Positions 26,707-35,456 of a stretch of DNA of 64,000 nucleotides are shown piece after piece. Both the position numbers and the translations under genes were made by a program. Each line of letters opens with the position of its first letter. Position 1 is the first letter of the stretch. Origin of the DNA: Chryseobacterium carnipullorum (GTDB lineage: Bacteria > Bacteroidota > Bacteroidia > Flavobacteriales > Weeksellaceae). The notes beneath the pieces are model-generated. The model was not told the origin of the DNA and ran no database searches. It saw only the letters and a program-made list of their open reading frames with translations. The stretch covers positions 1-64,000 of the forward strand of contig NZ_FRCD01000005.1 of assembly GCF_900142785.1 (NCBI RefSeq), read 5' to 3'.

Positions 26707-28128
26707 TTATCTGTTAACTCTTCTTGGTTTAACAGCTGCTTCAGGAATATCCTGTACAGTTCTGAATCCGATATAGCTTCTTGCAGAATCTTTTCTTTCC
26801 CAATCTCTAGCACCAGTCATAAGTGCATATCCTATATCTTTCCAAGAACCACCTCTTACTGATCTCTTTGTATCCTTTTTATCTTTAGTAGAAGGATTTA
26901 ACGTAGATGAGAATCCATAAGAAGAGTTGTTATACGCAGATTCTGTCCATTCAGAAACGTTTCCAGCCATATCAAATAACCCAAATCCATTTTTCTTAAA
27001 TTTCTTTACTGGAGCTGTATATGTATAAGTACCTTTTTTCTCGTCTTCCATGTAATTACCTCTCTTCGGTTTGAAGTTGGCTAAGTAGCAACCTCTGTCA
27101 TCCATTAAATATGGACCACCCCAAGGGTAAGTAGCATTTTGCATTCCGCCTTTTGCTGCATATTCCCACTCAATTTCTGTAGGTAAACGGAATATTAATG
27201 GTCTTTGTTTTTTTCTTTTTAAGCTTTCGTTGTAGTCTGTTTTCAGTTTAGATCTGAAGTTACAGTAAGCTCTTGCCTGATCCCACGTTACCCCTACTAC
27301 AGGATAATCTTTGTAGGCTTTGTGCCAGAAATACTGTTCAAACAACGGCTCGTTGTAAGTAAAGTGGAAATCATTTACCCATACCGTAGTATCAGGATAG
27401 ATGGCAATGCTTGAACTCTTAAGGTAATTAGCACCTCTTTCGTTGTCAGCTAATGCGGCATCCATATCTCCCCACTGATAGTTGTATTTTAATTTACTAA
27501 CGTCTAAAATTCTTTCGTTTCCGATTCTAGAAGAAGCAGGCAGATACATAGATTCCAGAACTTCCGCATATTCTACATCAGGATACTTTCCAGTACTCCA
27601 ATGTAAAGGGATTTTCCAGTCTAATTTTTTAGTTGCATCATAGGCTCCGTCTTCTCTTCCTCCCTGGCCTTCCAAATATTCCTGATAAGGTGTTAAGTTT
27701 TCTTCTTTTTTAGCAAGGTATGCATAATCACCGATGCTTGCTCCTTTACGTCCACCTTCTTCACCGCCTTCCCCAGCGGCTTCAGCTAATAGAGTTCTCG
27801 CAATGGAATCTCTTACATAATTGATAAATACCCTGTACTCAGCGTTGGTAGTTTCAGCTTCATCCATGAAGAAAGAAGAGACCGTAACCGTTTTCAATGA
27901 TGCTTTTTCAGGAGTATTTGTTGGGTCCTGATCTGCCAGACCAGCAACAAATGAACCCGCTGGAATAGCCACCATTCCGAATGGTCTTTCCGCAACAAAT
28001 GATTTCGTTTTTTCTCTTGGTATCAATTCTCCTTTCGTTCCAGGCTTCCCTACAGAAGAACTGCCACCACCTGAACAAGATACTGATGCTACCGACGCAG
28101 ACAATAATAAAAGAAATATCCTTTTCAT
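26707..28128 (-). CDS. gldK: T9SS ring lipoprotein GldK (FGE-like fold)
   Basis: This 473-aa protein has a lipobox (SVSC, Cys18) and the formylglycine-generating-enzyme fold from about 50 on, with IPAGSFVAG, FRLPTEIEWEYAAKGG, NVSEWTESAY and RSVRGGSWKD. In the T9SS the fold is structural: GldK forms the outer-membrane ring with GldN. It is the first gene of the block. A 108-base gap separates it from glmS upstream, with no terminator seen. Confidence 0.95.
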   Translation of the reverse strand: MKRIFLLLLSASVASVSCSGGGSSSVGKPGTKGELIPREKTKSFVAERPFGMVAIPAGSFVAGLADQDPTNTPEKASLKTVTVSSFFMDEAETTNAEYRVFINYVRDSIARTLLAEAAGEGGEEGGRKGASIGDYAYLAKKEENLTPYQEYLEGQGGREDGAYDATKKLDWKIPLHWSTGKYPDVEYAEVLESMYLPASSRIGNERILDVSKLKYNYQWGDMDAALADNERGANYLKSSSIAIYPDTTVWVNDFHFTYNEPLFEQYFWHKAYKDYPVVGVTWDQARAYCNFRSKLKTDYNESLKRKKQRPLIFRLPTEIEWEYAAKGGMQNATYPWGGPYLMDDRGCYLANFKPKRGNYMEDEKKGTYTYTAPVKKFKKNGFGLFDMAGNVSEWTESAYNNSSYGFSSTLNPSTKDKKDTKRSVRGGSWKDIGYALMTGARDWERKDSARSYIGFRTVQDIPEAAVKPRRVNR

Positions 28129-28236
28129 GTTAATTTTTATAATTAAGCCGTAAATATATAATTTTTTTAAGAAACTTTTAAGATTTTTTTTGAAATAACG
28201 GAAGAAATCTAAATTTATTTTATTTACAACTACTTT

Positions 28237-30090
28237 TTACTCTACAGTTACGGATTTTGCCAGGTTTCTTGGCTGATCTACATTCGCTCCTCGGTATACA
28301 GCAATGTAGTAGGCCAATAATTGCAAAGGTACAGAGGCAACAATTGGAGAGAAGCATTCTGAAGTCTCAGGAATTTCAATAACATAATCTGCCATTGCAC
28401 TTACCTGCTTATCTCCTTTATTAACGACTGCAATAACCTTCCCTTTTCTTGCCTTAATTTCCTGAACATTACTCACAATTTTATCATAGTGTCCTTTCTT
28501 AGGAGCAATGATAACGATCGGCATATTTTCATCAATAAGGGCAATAGGTCCGTGCTTCATTTCTGCTGCCGGATATCCTTCTGCGTGAATATAAGAGATC
28601 TCCTTTAGTTTTAATGCACCTTCCAAGGCTGCAGGATAATTGTATCCTCTTCCTAAATAAAGGAAATTAGTGGTGTTTATAAAGTCTTTTGCAATATTTT
28701 GAGTCAACTCGTGAGTCGTACTTAAGACTTCTTCGATCTTTTTAGGAAGTGCATCCAACTCAGCAATTAAGCTCATGAATTCAGCATTCCCTAAGTTACC
28801 GTTATGTTTTCCTAATTTAAATGCAATTAAAGTAAGAATGGTAAGTTGAGCAGTAAATGCCTTGGTAGAAGCTACTCCTATCTCTGGACCAGCGTGTGTA
28901 TATGAACCTGCATCTGTAATTCTTGCAATAGAGGAATCTACTACATTACATATACCATATATAAATGCTCCTCTTTCTTTTGCTAATTTCAACGCAGCCA
29001 TAGTATCTGCTGTCTCTCCGGATTGGGAGATGGCAATAACAACGTCTTTATCGGTAATAATTGGATTTCTGTATCTGAATTCTGATGCATATTCTACCTC
29101 TACAGGTATTCTTGCATATTCTTCAATAAGGTATTCTCCGATAAGGCCTGCATGCCATGAAGTACCACAGGCAATAATAATGATTCTGTTGGCATTCTTG
29201 AATCTTTCTAAATGATCCCAGATCCCTGCCATTTTTATAATCCCCTCATCCAGAAGAAGTCTTCCTCTCATAGTGTCATGTATAGACTTAGGCTGTTCAA
29301 AGATTTCTTTAAGCATAAAATGCTCATACCCACCTTTTTCAATCTGTTCTAAGCTTAATTTAAGCTCTTGGATCTCAGGCTCAATCTTAGAATTTTCATT
29401 AATAGTTCTGATGTCTACTCCATTTTCTAATGATATAGTAGCCATGTGTCCCTCTTCAAGATAGATTGCCTCTTTTGTAAATTCCACAAAAGGAGAGGCA
29501 TCAGAAGCAATAAAGTACTCTTTATCACCGATTCCTATAGCCAGCGGAGAACCTAATCTTGCAACAACCAATACTCCAGGATAATCTTCGTGAAGTACTG
29601 TAATAGCATAAGCTCCATACACTTCATTCAAAGCATATCTTACTGCTGTAGGGAAATCTGTGTCGGATTTTAAATCCATAAAATACTGAATAAGGTTCAC
29701 CAGTACTTCTGTATCTGTTTCGGACTTAAATGTAAATCCTTTTTCCGTAAGCATTGTTTTAATAGTATCATAGTTCTCTATAATACCATTATGTACCACT
29801 GCTATTTTTCCGTTATTTGATAAATGTGGGTGTGAATTTCGGTCACTTGGAACTCCGTGTGTAGCCCATCTGGTATGCCCCATTCCTATTTTGGCTGTTC
29901 CTTTCAATTGTTCTGAAATACTAACCAAATCATCTACCTTGCCTTTTGTTTTTTCTACTTCAAATTTCTTATTTGAGCCTTCCAAAACAATTCCTGCACT
30001 GTCATACCCTCTATATTCTAATCTTCTAAGACCGTTGATCACAATATCATACGCATCCTGAAATCCTGTATATCCTACAATTCCGCACAT
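28237..30090 (-). CDS. glmS: Glucosamine-6-phosphate synthase (isomerizing)
   Basis: This 617-aa protein starts MCGIVGYTG, with Cys2 as the nucleophile of the glutaminase half (2-240), followed by two SIS domains (about 290-430 and 460-600; ISQSGETADTMAALK is seen) and a final KSVTVE. It converts fructose-6-phosphate and glutamine to glucosamine-6-phosphate, the first step to UDP-GlcNAc for cell wall and lipopolysaccharide. It is the third gene of a run with the glycogen-synthase-like protein and DUF4270. No upstream ribozyme-like leader is seen in the 21-base gap. Confidence 0.97.
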   Translation of the reverse strand: MCGIVGYTGFQDAYDIVINGLRRLEYRGYDSAGIVLEGSNKKFEVEKTKGKVDDLVSISEQLKGTAKIGMGHTRWATHGVPSDRNSHPHLSNNGKIAVVHNGIIENYDTIKTMLTEKGFTFKSETDTEVLVNLIQYFMDLKSDTDFPTAVRYALNEVYGAYAITVLHEDYPGVLVVARLGSPLAIGIGDKEYFIASDASPFVEFTKEAIYLEEGHMATISLENGVDIRTINENSKIEPEIQELKLSLEQIEKGGYEHFMLKEIFEQPKSIHDTMRGRLLLDEGIIKMAGIWDHLERFKNANRIIIIACGTSWHAGLIGEYLIEEYARIPVEVEYASEFRYRNPIITDKDVVIAISQSGETADTMAALKLAKERGAFIYGICNVVDSSIARITDAGSYTHAGPEIGVASTKAFTAQLTILTLIAFKLGKHNGNLGNAEFMSLIAELDALPKKIEEVLSTTHELTQNIAKDFINTTNFLYLGRGYNYPAALEGALKLKEISYIHAEGYPAAEMKHGPIALIDENMPIVIIAPKKGHYDKIVSNVQEIKARKGKVIAVVNKGDKQVSAMADYVIEIPETSECFSPIVASVPLQLLAYYIAVYRGANVDQPRNLAKSVTVE

Positions 30091-30111
30091 ATTTTTTCTA
30101 GTGTTTTTTTA

Positions 30112-31722
30112 TTATTTTTTTGTACCGTAAGTAACTTTTAACTGAATTCTGTTGGCATTATTTTTATCCGATCCTACAAAAACCGCTCTTTCTGTTGCGA
30201 ATGATCTTGAGGTGAATTTATATCCACCATAAGCACCTGCTGTAGTGAGCACAAAATCTCCCATATTAATAAGCAAAATATTATTATCTTTCCCCCCTTC
30301 CACAATATCTTTTACTGTTTTTGTAACAATGAAATCATAATAGGATGGATTCTTATCCAGGTCATATGATCTCATCAGACCGAAACCAGCGGTAAGATCT
30401 GAAGTAAAACCTGTTGGTTCAAGTAATCCCGTTTTTTCATTTTTTGCCAAAGGAACAAGATTGAAATTATTTGCTTTCCTTTTATAATTATTACTCCATG
30501 TTGCAGCATCTGTAAAGATTCTGATACTAGCACTCATGATAGCTGCCTTATCATTATTATATAATGTTTTAAGCTTGTTAATCGTTTCGTCAGGAATTTT
30601 CACACGTACAGAAGGTCCTCCCATTCCCTGTAAATAAAGTTTATCATCCCCGTCAGTCGTGTTGATAGACTGCCTGGCCGTTGCCCATGCAGAGTTTGTT
30701 CTGTCATATTCATACTGTCCTATACGTGCATTACCGATACCTCCTGTAAGAAGTAATTTGAAGGTAGACTGTGGTCTTGTGATTGTACCATTGTCATTTT
30801 TCTCATTGGTATAATACATGATCAGCTCCATTGTTTCTGTAGGAATCTGTAAAAGATAACCATCTGTATCAGTTACAGACAACTTTATCCCTTTGAAATA
30901 TCTTGTAAAGTTTGCCGCATCCATAAGCTCAGGCTTTCCACTTTTATCAAGAATTTTTGTTTGGAAAAAATCTTTATTCAAACGGATTCTAAGTCCCGCA
31001 TCTGAAGTAAACAAAGCAGAATTATCCGACTTTTTGGTAATTGTTTTAGAAGTTACATTCCCATCAAATACAGCAGATCCTAATGATTCTCCTGTATTCA
31101 CAACCACGTTGGAATATTTAAAAGCATCCGTATTACTATCTAAGAATGTGGTGATTTCATCTACATTAATATGCATTAAAGTATGTGAGCCACCCGGACC
31201 TAGTTTTGTCTTACCATATTTATTAATGAAATTTGTAGGGTACGACTTTATTTCTGTAGAAACAGGTACCGTTTCAGTTCCTACCAATAAACTTTCGTCT
31301 TTAAGAGGACGGGTAACTACTGAATCAGCAACAGAATTGGGTCTTAATACTAAAACTACAGAATCCACTTTTGGAGTCGTTCCGAAGTTAAAATTATCAG
31401 TGCTCATTCTTAACTGGGTAAGATAAGATGCTTTCTGCATACCGAACTGTCCCTCAGAAAAAGCTCCAAGAACAGCATAGGACGGAGATATGCCTGAGGT
31501 ATTAATCATATTAACAAGTCTCCCAGCATCACTTCTGATCGAATCATTATTATTAACATTATAAGCAATAAGAGGATAAGAAGTTACATTACCTTCGGCA
31601 GCACCATCTACAAAAAGCTGTTCACCCAGCGAATCCGCTTCCGGTTCGCAATTATAAAGAAGGGAACTCCCAAAAACCGCCACAAAAAGTATGGCTAAAG
31701 TTCTTTTAACAGTATGAGTCAT
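30112..31722 (-). CDS. DUF4270 family lipoprotein
   Basis: This 536-aa protein has a lipobox (LLYNC, Cys25) and the DUF4270 plan: an N-terminal part with ...SVVLVLRPN..., a long beta-rich body and a C-terminal GYKFTSRSFATERAVFVG-type end. The family is confined to Bacteroidota and commonly lies between the half-length glycogen synthase and glmS. It is probably a surface or periplasmic lipoprotein. Its function is unknown. It lies 11 bases after the synthase-like gene and 21 before glmS. Confidence 0.85.
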   Translation of the reverse strand: MTHTVKRTLAILFVAVFGSSLLYNCEPEADSLGEQLFVDGAAEGNVTSYPLIAYNVNNNDSIRSDAGRLVNMINTSGISPSYAVLGAFSEGQFGMQKASYLTQLRMSTDNFNFGTTPKVDSVVLVLRPNSVADSVVTRPLKDESLLVGTETVPVSTEIKSYPTNFINKYGKTKLGPGGSHTLMHINVDEITTFLDSNTDAFKYSNVVVNTGESLGSAVFDGNVTSKTITKKSDNSALFTSDAGLRIRLNKDFFQTKILDKSGKPELMDAANFTRYFKGIKLSVTDTDGYLLQIPTETMELIMYYTNEKNDNGTITRPQSTFKLLLTGGIGNARIGQYEYDRTNSAWATARQSINTTDGDDKLYLQGMGGPSVRVKIPDETINKLKTLYNNDKAAIMSASIRIFTDAATWSNNYKRKANNFNLVPLAKNEKTGLLEPTGFTSDLTAGFGLMRSYDLDKNPSYYDFIVTKTVKDIVEGGKDNNILLINMGDFVLTTAGAYGGYKFTSRSFATERAVFVGSDKNNANRIQLKVTYGTKK

Positions 31723-31733
31723 TAAAAATGTGT

Positions 31734-32504
31734 TTAATAAAGTTGGTTTATAGAATCTACGTCAACGTATTCTGACTTCGGAGTAGTTGTTTCATTGAAC
31801 CCTTTGTCAAGATCCTCATCCAGAAACTCATCTCCTTTTACGACCATGTCAACGTAATTCATACTTTCAATAACAAAATTTTTGATTGTCGGATTATCTA
31901 ACGCTTTTAATCCTGAAATATTATCGAATGTCAATTTTTCAGCAATATTCTTGTCAAGATCAGCATCTTTCTCATTGTACAGGGAAAGAACGATTTTGGC
32001 ATCTTTGAAATACGTATCAGATTCGTAATATGTTTTAAGGTAAATTGGAACAAAAGAAGACATCCATCCGTTCAAGTGGATTACATCCGGAACCCAGTTT
32101 AGTTTTTTGATGGTTTCGATAACCCCTCTTGCAAAGAAAATAGCTCTTTCGTCATTGTCATCAAAAGGATTTCCTTCATCATCTACATAGTACTGCTTTC
32201 TTTTGAAGTATTCTTCGTTGTCGATAAAGTAAACCTGAAGTCTTTCCCCAGGAAGAGATGCTACTTTAATGATTAACGGCTGATCCAGGTCGTTGATAAT
32301 AATGTTCATTCCCGAAAGACGGATCACCTCATGAAGTTGGAATTTTCTTTCACTTATTTGTCCAAATCTTGGCATAAAAACTCTTACATCATTGCCTTCA
32401 TTGTGCATCTTAAGTGCCATTTTGTTTACCACTGCAGCCATATTAGTGTCTTCCTGATATGGATACATCTCTGTAGTAATGTACAGTATTTTTTGATTCG
32501 GCAT
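31734..32504 (-). CDS. Half-length glycogen/starch synthase-like protein (GT5 N-terminal domain)
   Basis: This 256-aa protein matches only the N-terminal Rossmann domain of GT5 glycogen synthases (HLNGWMSSFVPIYLKTYY near 140, FMPRFG near 45). The usual KTGGLGD-type ADP-glucose motif at the N-terminus is replaced (MYPYQEDTNMAAVVNKMAL), and the whole C-terminal domain is missing. It can therefore hardly make glycogen by the usual way. Short forms like this are often annotated as glycogen synthase in Flavobacteriia. It heads the run to DUF4270 and glmS and is divergent from panC; a -7-like box (TAATTTTG) lies about 40 bases upstream. A regulatory or binding role is a guess. Confidence 0.75.
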   Translation of the reverse strand: MPNQKILYITTEMYPYQEDTNMAAVVNKMALKMHNEGNDVRVFMPRFGQISERKFQLHEVIRLSGMNIIINDLDQPLIIKVASLPGERLQVYFIDNEEYFKRKQYYVDDEGNPFDDNDERAIFFARGVIETIKKLNWVPDVIHLNGWMSSFVPIYLKTYYESDTYFKDAKIVLSLYNEKDADLDKNIAEKLTFDNISGLKALDNPTIKNFVIESMNYVDMVVKGDEFLDEDLDKGFNETTTPKSEYVDVDSINQLY

Positions 32505-32647
32505 AAATTTCTATCTATATTTTTGTAAAAATGCTTTAATGTGCAAAATTACAAAAAAACATCCAACATTATTTTAATTAACATTATTTTACGATAATTC
32601 CTATTTCCAAATTACTAAAAACACATATAATTATGTGATATTTTTAG

Positions 32648-32655
32648 TATTTTTG
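32648..32655 (+). promoter_or_regulatory. -7 box for panC
   Basis: TATTTTTG matches TAnnTTTG and lies 21 bases before the panC ATG. No TTG is found at the expected -33 distance, so this is a partial match. Confidence 0.4.
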
Positions 32656-32675
32656 AATTAGTATTAAAATAAACT

Positions 32676-33524
32676 ATGGAAGTTATAAAGAATAAGAAAC
32701 CCCTTCAGGATTTCATTGAAAGACAGAAAGAAATGGGTAAAAAGATAGGCTTTGCTCCTACTATGGGAGCCCTTCATCAGGGCCATCTTTCCCTGTATGA
32801 AGAAGCCAGAAAAGATAATGACCTGGTCATTTCTTCAATTTTTGTAAATCCTACTCAATTCAACAATCCTGAAGACCTTGAAAAGTATCCCAGAGATATC
32901 AACAGAGACATTCTTATCCTGAAAAATTCAGGGCTGGTAGATGCTGTTTACATCCCTGAAGTTGCTGATATTTATCCTGAAAAAACAGAAAGTCAGCATT
33001 ATGATTTCGATGGACTGGAAAATGAAATGGAAGGAAAATCAAGGCCGGGACATTTTGATGGCGTAGGAACTGTAGTAGAAGAGCTTTTCAGACAAATCCA
33101 GCCGGATAGCGCTTATTTTGGTGAAAAAGATTTCCAGCAACTGGCCATTATCAAAAAAATGGTTGAAAAAAAGCACCTTCCTGTAAAAATCACCGGTGTT
33201 TCCATTTACAGGGCTGAAAACGGCCTGGCCTTAAGCTCCAGAAACCAAAGACTTCATGAAGACCGAAAAGAGGCATCAAAAGTTATTTATCATACTTTAA
33301 ACAAAGTAAATGACTGGTTCAGGACGGTTACTATTGCTGAAATAAAAGAAAGAGTGACTGATATTTTTGATCATGAGCAAGGAATGAAATTGGAATATTT
33401 CCTGATCGCTGATGAAAACACACTGAAAGAAACCGATTTCTTTTACAAAGACAAAAGCTACAGAGCATTCATCGTAGTGATAGTAGACGGGGTAAGGCTT
33501 ATCGACAACCTTCATCTGGATTAA
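32676..33524 (+). CDS. panC: Pantothenate synthetase
   Basis: This 282-aa protein shows the PanC motifs: GFAPTMGALHQGHLSL (with the HxGH nucleotide motif HQGH), SIFVNPTQFN, GHFDGVGTVV and YFGEKDFQQL, and the late LALSSRNQRL (KMSKS-like loop). It joins pantoate and beta-alanine using ATP, the last step to vitamin B5 and so to CoA. Length is normal. It is a single-gene unit, divergent from the glycogen-synthase-like gene and closed by a terminator. Confidence 0.97.
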   Translation: MEVIKNKKPLQDFIERQKEMGKKIGFAPTMGALHQGHLSLYEEARKDNDLVISSIFVNPTQFNNPEDLEKYPRDINRDILILKNSGLVDAVYIPEVADIYPEKTESQHYDFDGLENEMEGKSRPGHFDGVGTVVEELFRQIQPDSAYFGEKDFQQLAIIKKMVEKKHLPVKITGVSIYRAENGLALSSRNQRLHEDRKEASKVIYHTLNKVNDWFRTVTIAEIKERVTDIFDHEQGMKLEYFLIADENTLKETDFFYKDKSYRAFIVVIVDGVRLIDNLHLD

Positions 33525-33577
33525 TTATTAAACAGGCGTTCAACAAAAACACCTCTGTAAACTTCATATAAAAACAA

Positions 33578-33608
33578 AAAAACTCTGATTACACGATCAG
33601 AGTTTCTT
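33578..33608 (+). terminator. Terminator of panC
   Basis: AAACTCTGAT pairs with ATCAGAGTTT around TACACG, followed by CTTTATTTT. It lies about 55 bases past the stop. Confidence 0.85.
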
Positions 33609-33637
33609 TATTTTATGCGTCATTTATATAAAAAAAA

Positions 33638-33664
33638 TCAAAGGTCTCTTGAGGAAACCTTTGA
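33638..33664 (-). terminator. Terminator of tRNA-Lys copy 1
   Basis: On the minus strand TCAAAGGT pairs with ACCTTTGA and is followed by eight T. It lies 55 bases past the tRNA 3' end. A near-identical copy stands 280 bases away at 33918-33944. Confidence 0.85.
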
Positions 33665-33718
33665 TACACCAAATCACAAAATATTAATATGAAAAAAATT
33701 TACTTTTCAGTAAACTTG

Positions 33719-33791
33719 TGACCCGGCTGGGATTCGAACCCAGGACCCATACATTAAAAGTGTATTGCTCTACCAGCTGAGCTACCGAGTC
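33719..33791 (-). tRNA. tRNA-Lys (anticodon TTT), copy 1
   Basis: This is a 73-base cloverleaf with acceptor GACTCGG/CCGGGTC, D arm AGCTCAGCTGGTAGAGC, anticodon loop CTTTTAA (TTT) and T arm GGTTCGAATCC. CCA is not encoded. It has its own promoter (33845-33874) and terminator. Confidence 0.97.
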
Positions 33792-33844
33792 GGTCACTTG
33801 TTAACGACTTTTCTTTGTATAATAGATGTCGTTTTTAAGAGGTG

Positions 33845-33874
33845 CAAAGATATGATTTTTTTTTATCCCTGCAA
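33845..33874 (-). promoter_or_regulatory. Promoter of tRNA-Lys copy 1
   Basis: TTG, 19 bases, TATCTTTG on the minus strand, a full consensus match. It lies about 50 bases before the tRNA. The same -7 box and flank recur before tRNA-Lys copy 3. Confidence 0.85.
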
Positions 33875-33917
33875 TATTTTTTATTAAAAAATTTAAAGTG
33901 TTTATTTTTTTAAAAAA

Positions 33918-33944
33918 TCAAAGGTCTCTTGCGGAGACCTTTGA
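33918..33944 (-). terminator. Terminator of the Lys-Leu-Lys tRNA unit
   Basis: This is the second copy of the TCAAAGGT/ACCTTTGA hairpin with a T run on the minus strand. It closes the unit that starts at the promoter 34373-34401. Confidence 0.85.
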
Positions 33945-33998
33945 AACACCAAATCACAAAATATTAATATGAAAAAAATTTACTTTTCAGTAAACTTG

Positions 33999-34071
33999 TG
34001 ACCCGGCTGGGATTCGAACCCAGGACCCATACATTAAAAGTGTATTGCTCTACCAGCTGAGCTACCGAGTC
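33999..34071 (-). tRNA. tRNA-Lys (anticodon TTT), copy 2
   Basis: Identical over 73 bases to copy 1 and copy 3. It is the last tRNA of the three-tRNA unit and the one inside the 280-base duplication. Confidence 0.97.
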
Positions 34072-34126
34072 GGCCACAATTAAAAATGAAATCAATTCAT
34101 TAATAATTATTCAATTTTCTTTGCAG

Positions 34127-34209
34127 TGCCTGCGACTGGACTCGAACCAGCACATCCTTAGGAAACCACCCCCTCAAGATGGCGTGTCTACCAATTCCAC
34201 CACGCAGGC
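34127..34209 (-). tRNA. tRNA-Leu (anticodon GAG)
   Basis: An 83-base class II tRNA with acceptor GCCTGCG/CGCAGGC, D arm TGGAATTGGTAGACACG, anticodon loop TTGAGGG (GAG, reads CUC/CUU), a long variable arm (GTTTCCTAAGGAT region) and T arm GGTTCGAGTCC. It lies between two tRNA-Lys genes. Confidence 0.95.
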
Positions 34210-34246
34210 TATAAAATCACAAAAATCTAGTAATTTTTTTCGCTTG

Positions 34247-34319
34247 TGACCCGGCTGGGATTCGAACCCAGGACCCATACATTAAAAGTGTATTGCTCTA
34301 CCAGCTGAGCTACCGAGTC
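34247..34319 (-). tRNA. tRNA-Lys (anticodon TTT), copy 3
   Basis: The 73-base sequence equals copies 1 and 2. It is first in the Lys-Leu-Lys unit, 54 bases after its promoter. Its 3' flank lacks the duplicated leader and hairpin. Confidence 0.97.
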
Positions 34320-34372
34320 GGTCACTTTGTCAACGATTTGCATTTGAATAATGTCCCTCGTTTTCAGTGGTG

Positions 34373-34401
34373 CAAAGATATAAGTTTTTTCTTTATCTCA
34401 A
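34373..34401 (-). promoter_or_regulatory. Promoter of the Lys-Leu-Lys tRNA unit
   Basis: TTG, 18 bases, TATCTTTG on the minus strand. The downstream flank (GCACC...) is homologous to that of the copy 1 promoter. It lies back to back with aroK. Confidence 0.8.
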
Positions 34402-34433
34402 AACTTTTTTGCAAATTTGTTTAAAAAAAATTC

Positions 34434-34949
34434 ATGGTTATTTCACTGATCGGATACATGGGATCTGGCAAATCTCACATTTCCAAAATATTAAGCGACA
34501 AAATAAATTTCAGGCTAATTGACCTCGATAAAGAGATTTCTAGACGAAATAAATTAACCATTCCTGAGATTTTCGAAAAAAAGGGAGAAATCCACTTTAG
34601 AAAGCTGGAAAGAGAGGCATTGGAAGAAATACTTGCTTCGGAAGAAAATACGGTTTTAAGCCTTGGTGGAGGCACTCCTGTTTATTACAATAATATGGAG
34701 ATCATCAATCACGGTTCAAAAAGCATATTTTTAAAAGCTTCTGTAGGCACTTTATACGAAAGAATATCAAAACAGAAAGAAAAAAGACCGTTGATTGCCA
34801 ATATTTCAGATGAAAATCTTCCTGAGTTTATAGCCAAACATTTATTTGAAAGAAATGCATTTTACAGCAAAGCTCAGTTCAGCGTCAATACCGATGCCAG
34901 AGATCCTGAAGATATTGTCAAAGAAATAATAGAAAAGCTCTATCTCTAG
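34434..34949 (+). CDS. aroK: Shikimate kinase
   Basis: This 171-aa protein has the Walker A loop GYMGSGKS (6-13), the shikimate-binding acidic/basic residues in IDLDKEI and HFRKLE, the LSLGGGTP loop (about 75-82) and KRPL in the lid. It phosphorylates shikimate on the way to chorismate and aromatic amino acids. Length is normal. Its terminator overlaps the stop codon. Confidence 0.95.
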   Translation: MVISLIGYMGSGKSHISKILSDKINFRLIDLDKEISRRNKLTIPEIFEKKGEIHFRKLEREALEEILASEENTVLSLGGGTPVYYNNMEIINHGSKSIFLKASVGTLYERISKQKEKRPLIANISDENLPEFIAKHLFERNAFYSKAQFSVNTDARDPEDIVKEIIEKLYL

Positions 34950-34959
34950 AGCTTTTTTT
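34933..34959 (+). terminator. Terminator overlapping the aroK stop
   Basis: AAAGCTCTA pairs with TAGAGCTTT, followed by T. The aroK stop TAG (34947-34949) is part of the 3' arm. The convergent S4-protein gene ends five bases further on. Confidence 0.8.
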
Positions 34960-34963
34960 AGTT

Positions 34964-35401
34964 TTAATCTTCATTTTCAGTAATGTCTGCCGTTTCGCCA
35001 AAGAAATCATCCCAGTCTGTAAAGTCTGAGGCAATATCATTTCCTACATATTCATCCATATCTCTTCTGTCTCTTTTGGTAGGTCTGCCTTCTCCTTTAA
35101 TTCTGTAATAATCCTGTGACATTTTGCGGAGTTTTAATAATTCATATTGCTCCTTATCTGTCACATCCTGTATATAGAGGGGAACCAGCTTCGCTCCCAA
35201 TCTGCTTTTTGGAATCTGGATCACTTTTATTTTATAGTCGATCTGATTTTTGCGAATCTTGATTACATCCCCTTCTTTAACCTCCTTAGACGACTTTACG
35301 GCAGAGGTTCCTATTGACACTCTGTTCTTTTTAATTTCCTCTGTTGCAACACTTCTCGTCTTATAAAAACGAATGCACCATAAAAATTTATCTATTCTCA
35401 T
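34964..35401 (-). CDS. S4-domain RNA-binding protein (Hsp15/HslR-like)
   Basis: This 145-aa protein has an S4 domain at 1-65 (MRIDKFLWCIRFYKTRSVAT), the mark of Hsp15, which binds stalled 50S subunits that still carry peptidyl-tRNA. The middle is basic (KGEGRPTKRDRRD near 110-122) and the tail acidic (about 123-145), as is common in Bacteroidota members. It is convergent with aroK and divergent from the next lipoprotein gene. Confidence 0.85.
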   Translation of the reverse strand: MRIDKFLWCIRFYKTRSVATEEIKKNRVSIGTSAVKSSKEVKEGDVIKIRKNQIDYKIKVIQIPKSRLGAKLVPLYIQDVTDKEQYELLKLRKMSQDYYRIKGEGRPTKRDRRDMDEYVGNDIASDFTDWDDFFGETADITENED

Positions 35402-35456
35402 AATTTTTTATACTTTTGCCGTTATATTATTTGTAAAGTAATTAAAGTTTTTTGAA

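Larger units (their letters stand above)
33631..34076 (-). repeat. Tandem duplication of tRNA-Lys plus terminator
   Basis: The stretch 33631-33797 is repeated at 33911-34077 with an offset of exactly 280 bases. It holds the tRNA-Lys, about 55 bases of 3' flank and the terminator hairpin. I count four mismatches, all in or near the hairpin, while the tRNA and the flank are identical. Confidence 0.9.

Noticed and set aside
31734..32504. Naming the gene glgA
   Set aside because: Only half of the enzyme is present and the substrate motif is missing, so a glycogen synthase symbol would mislead.
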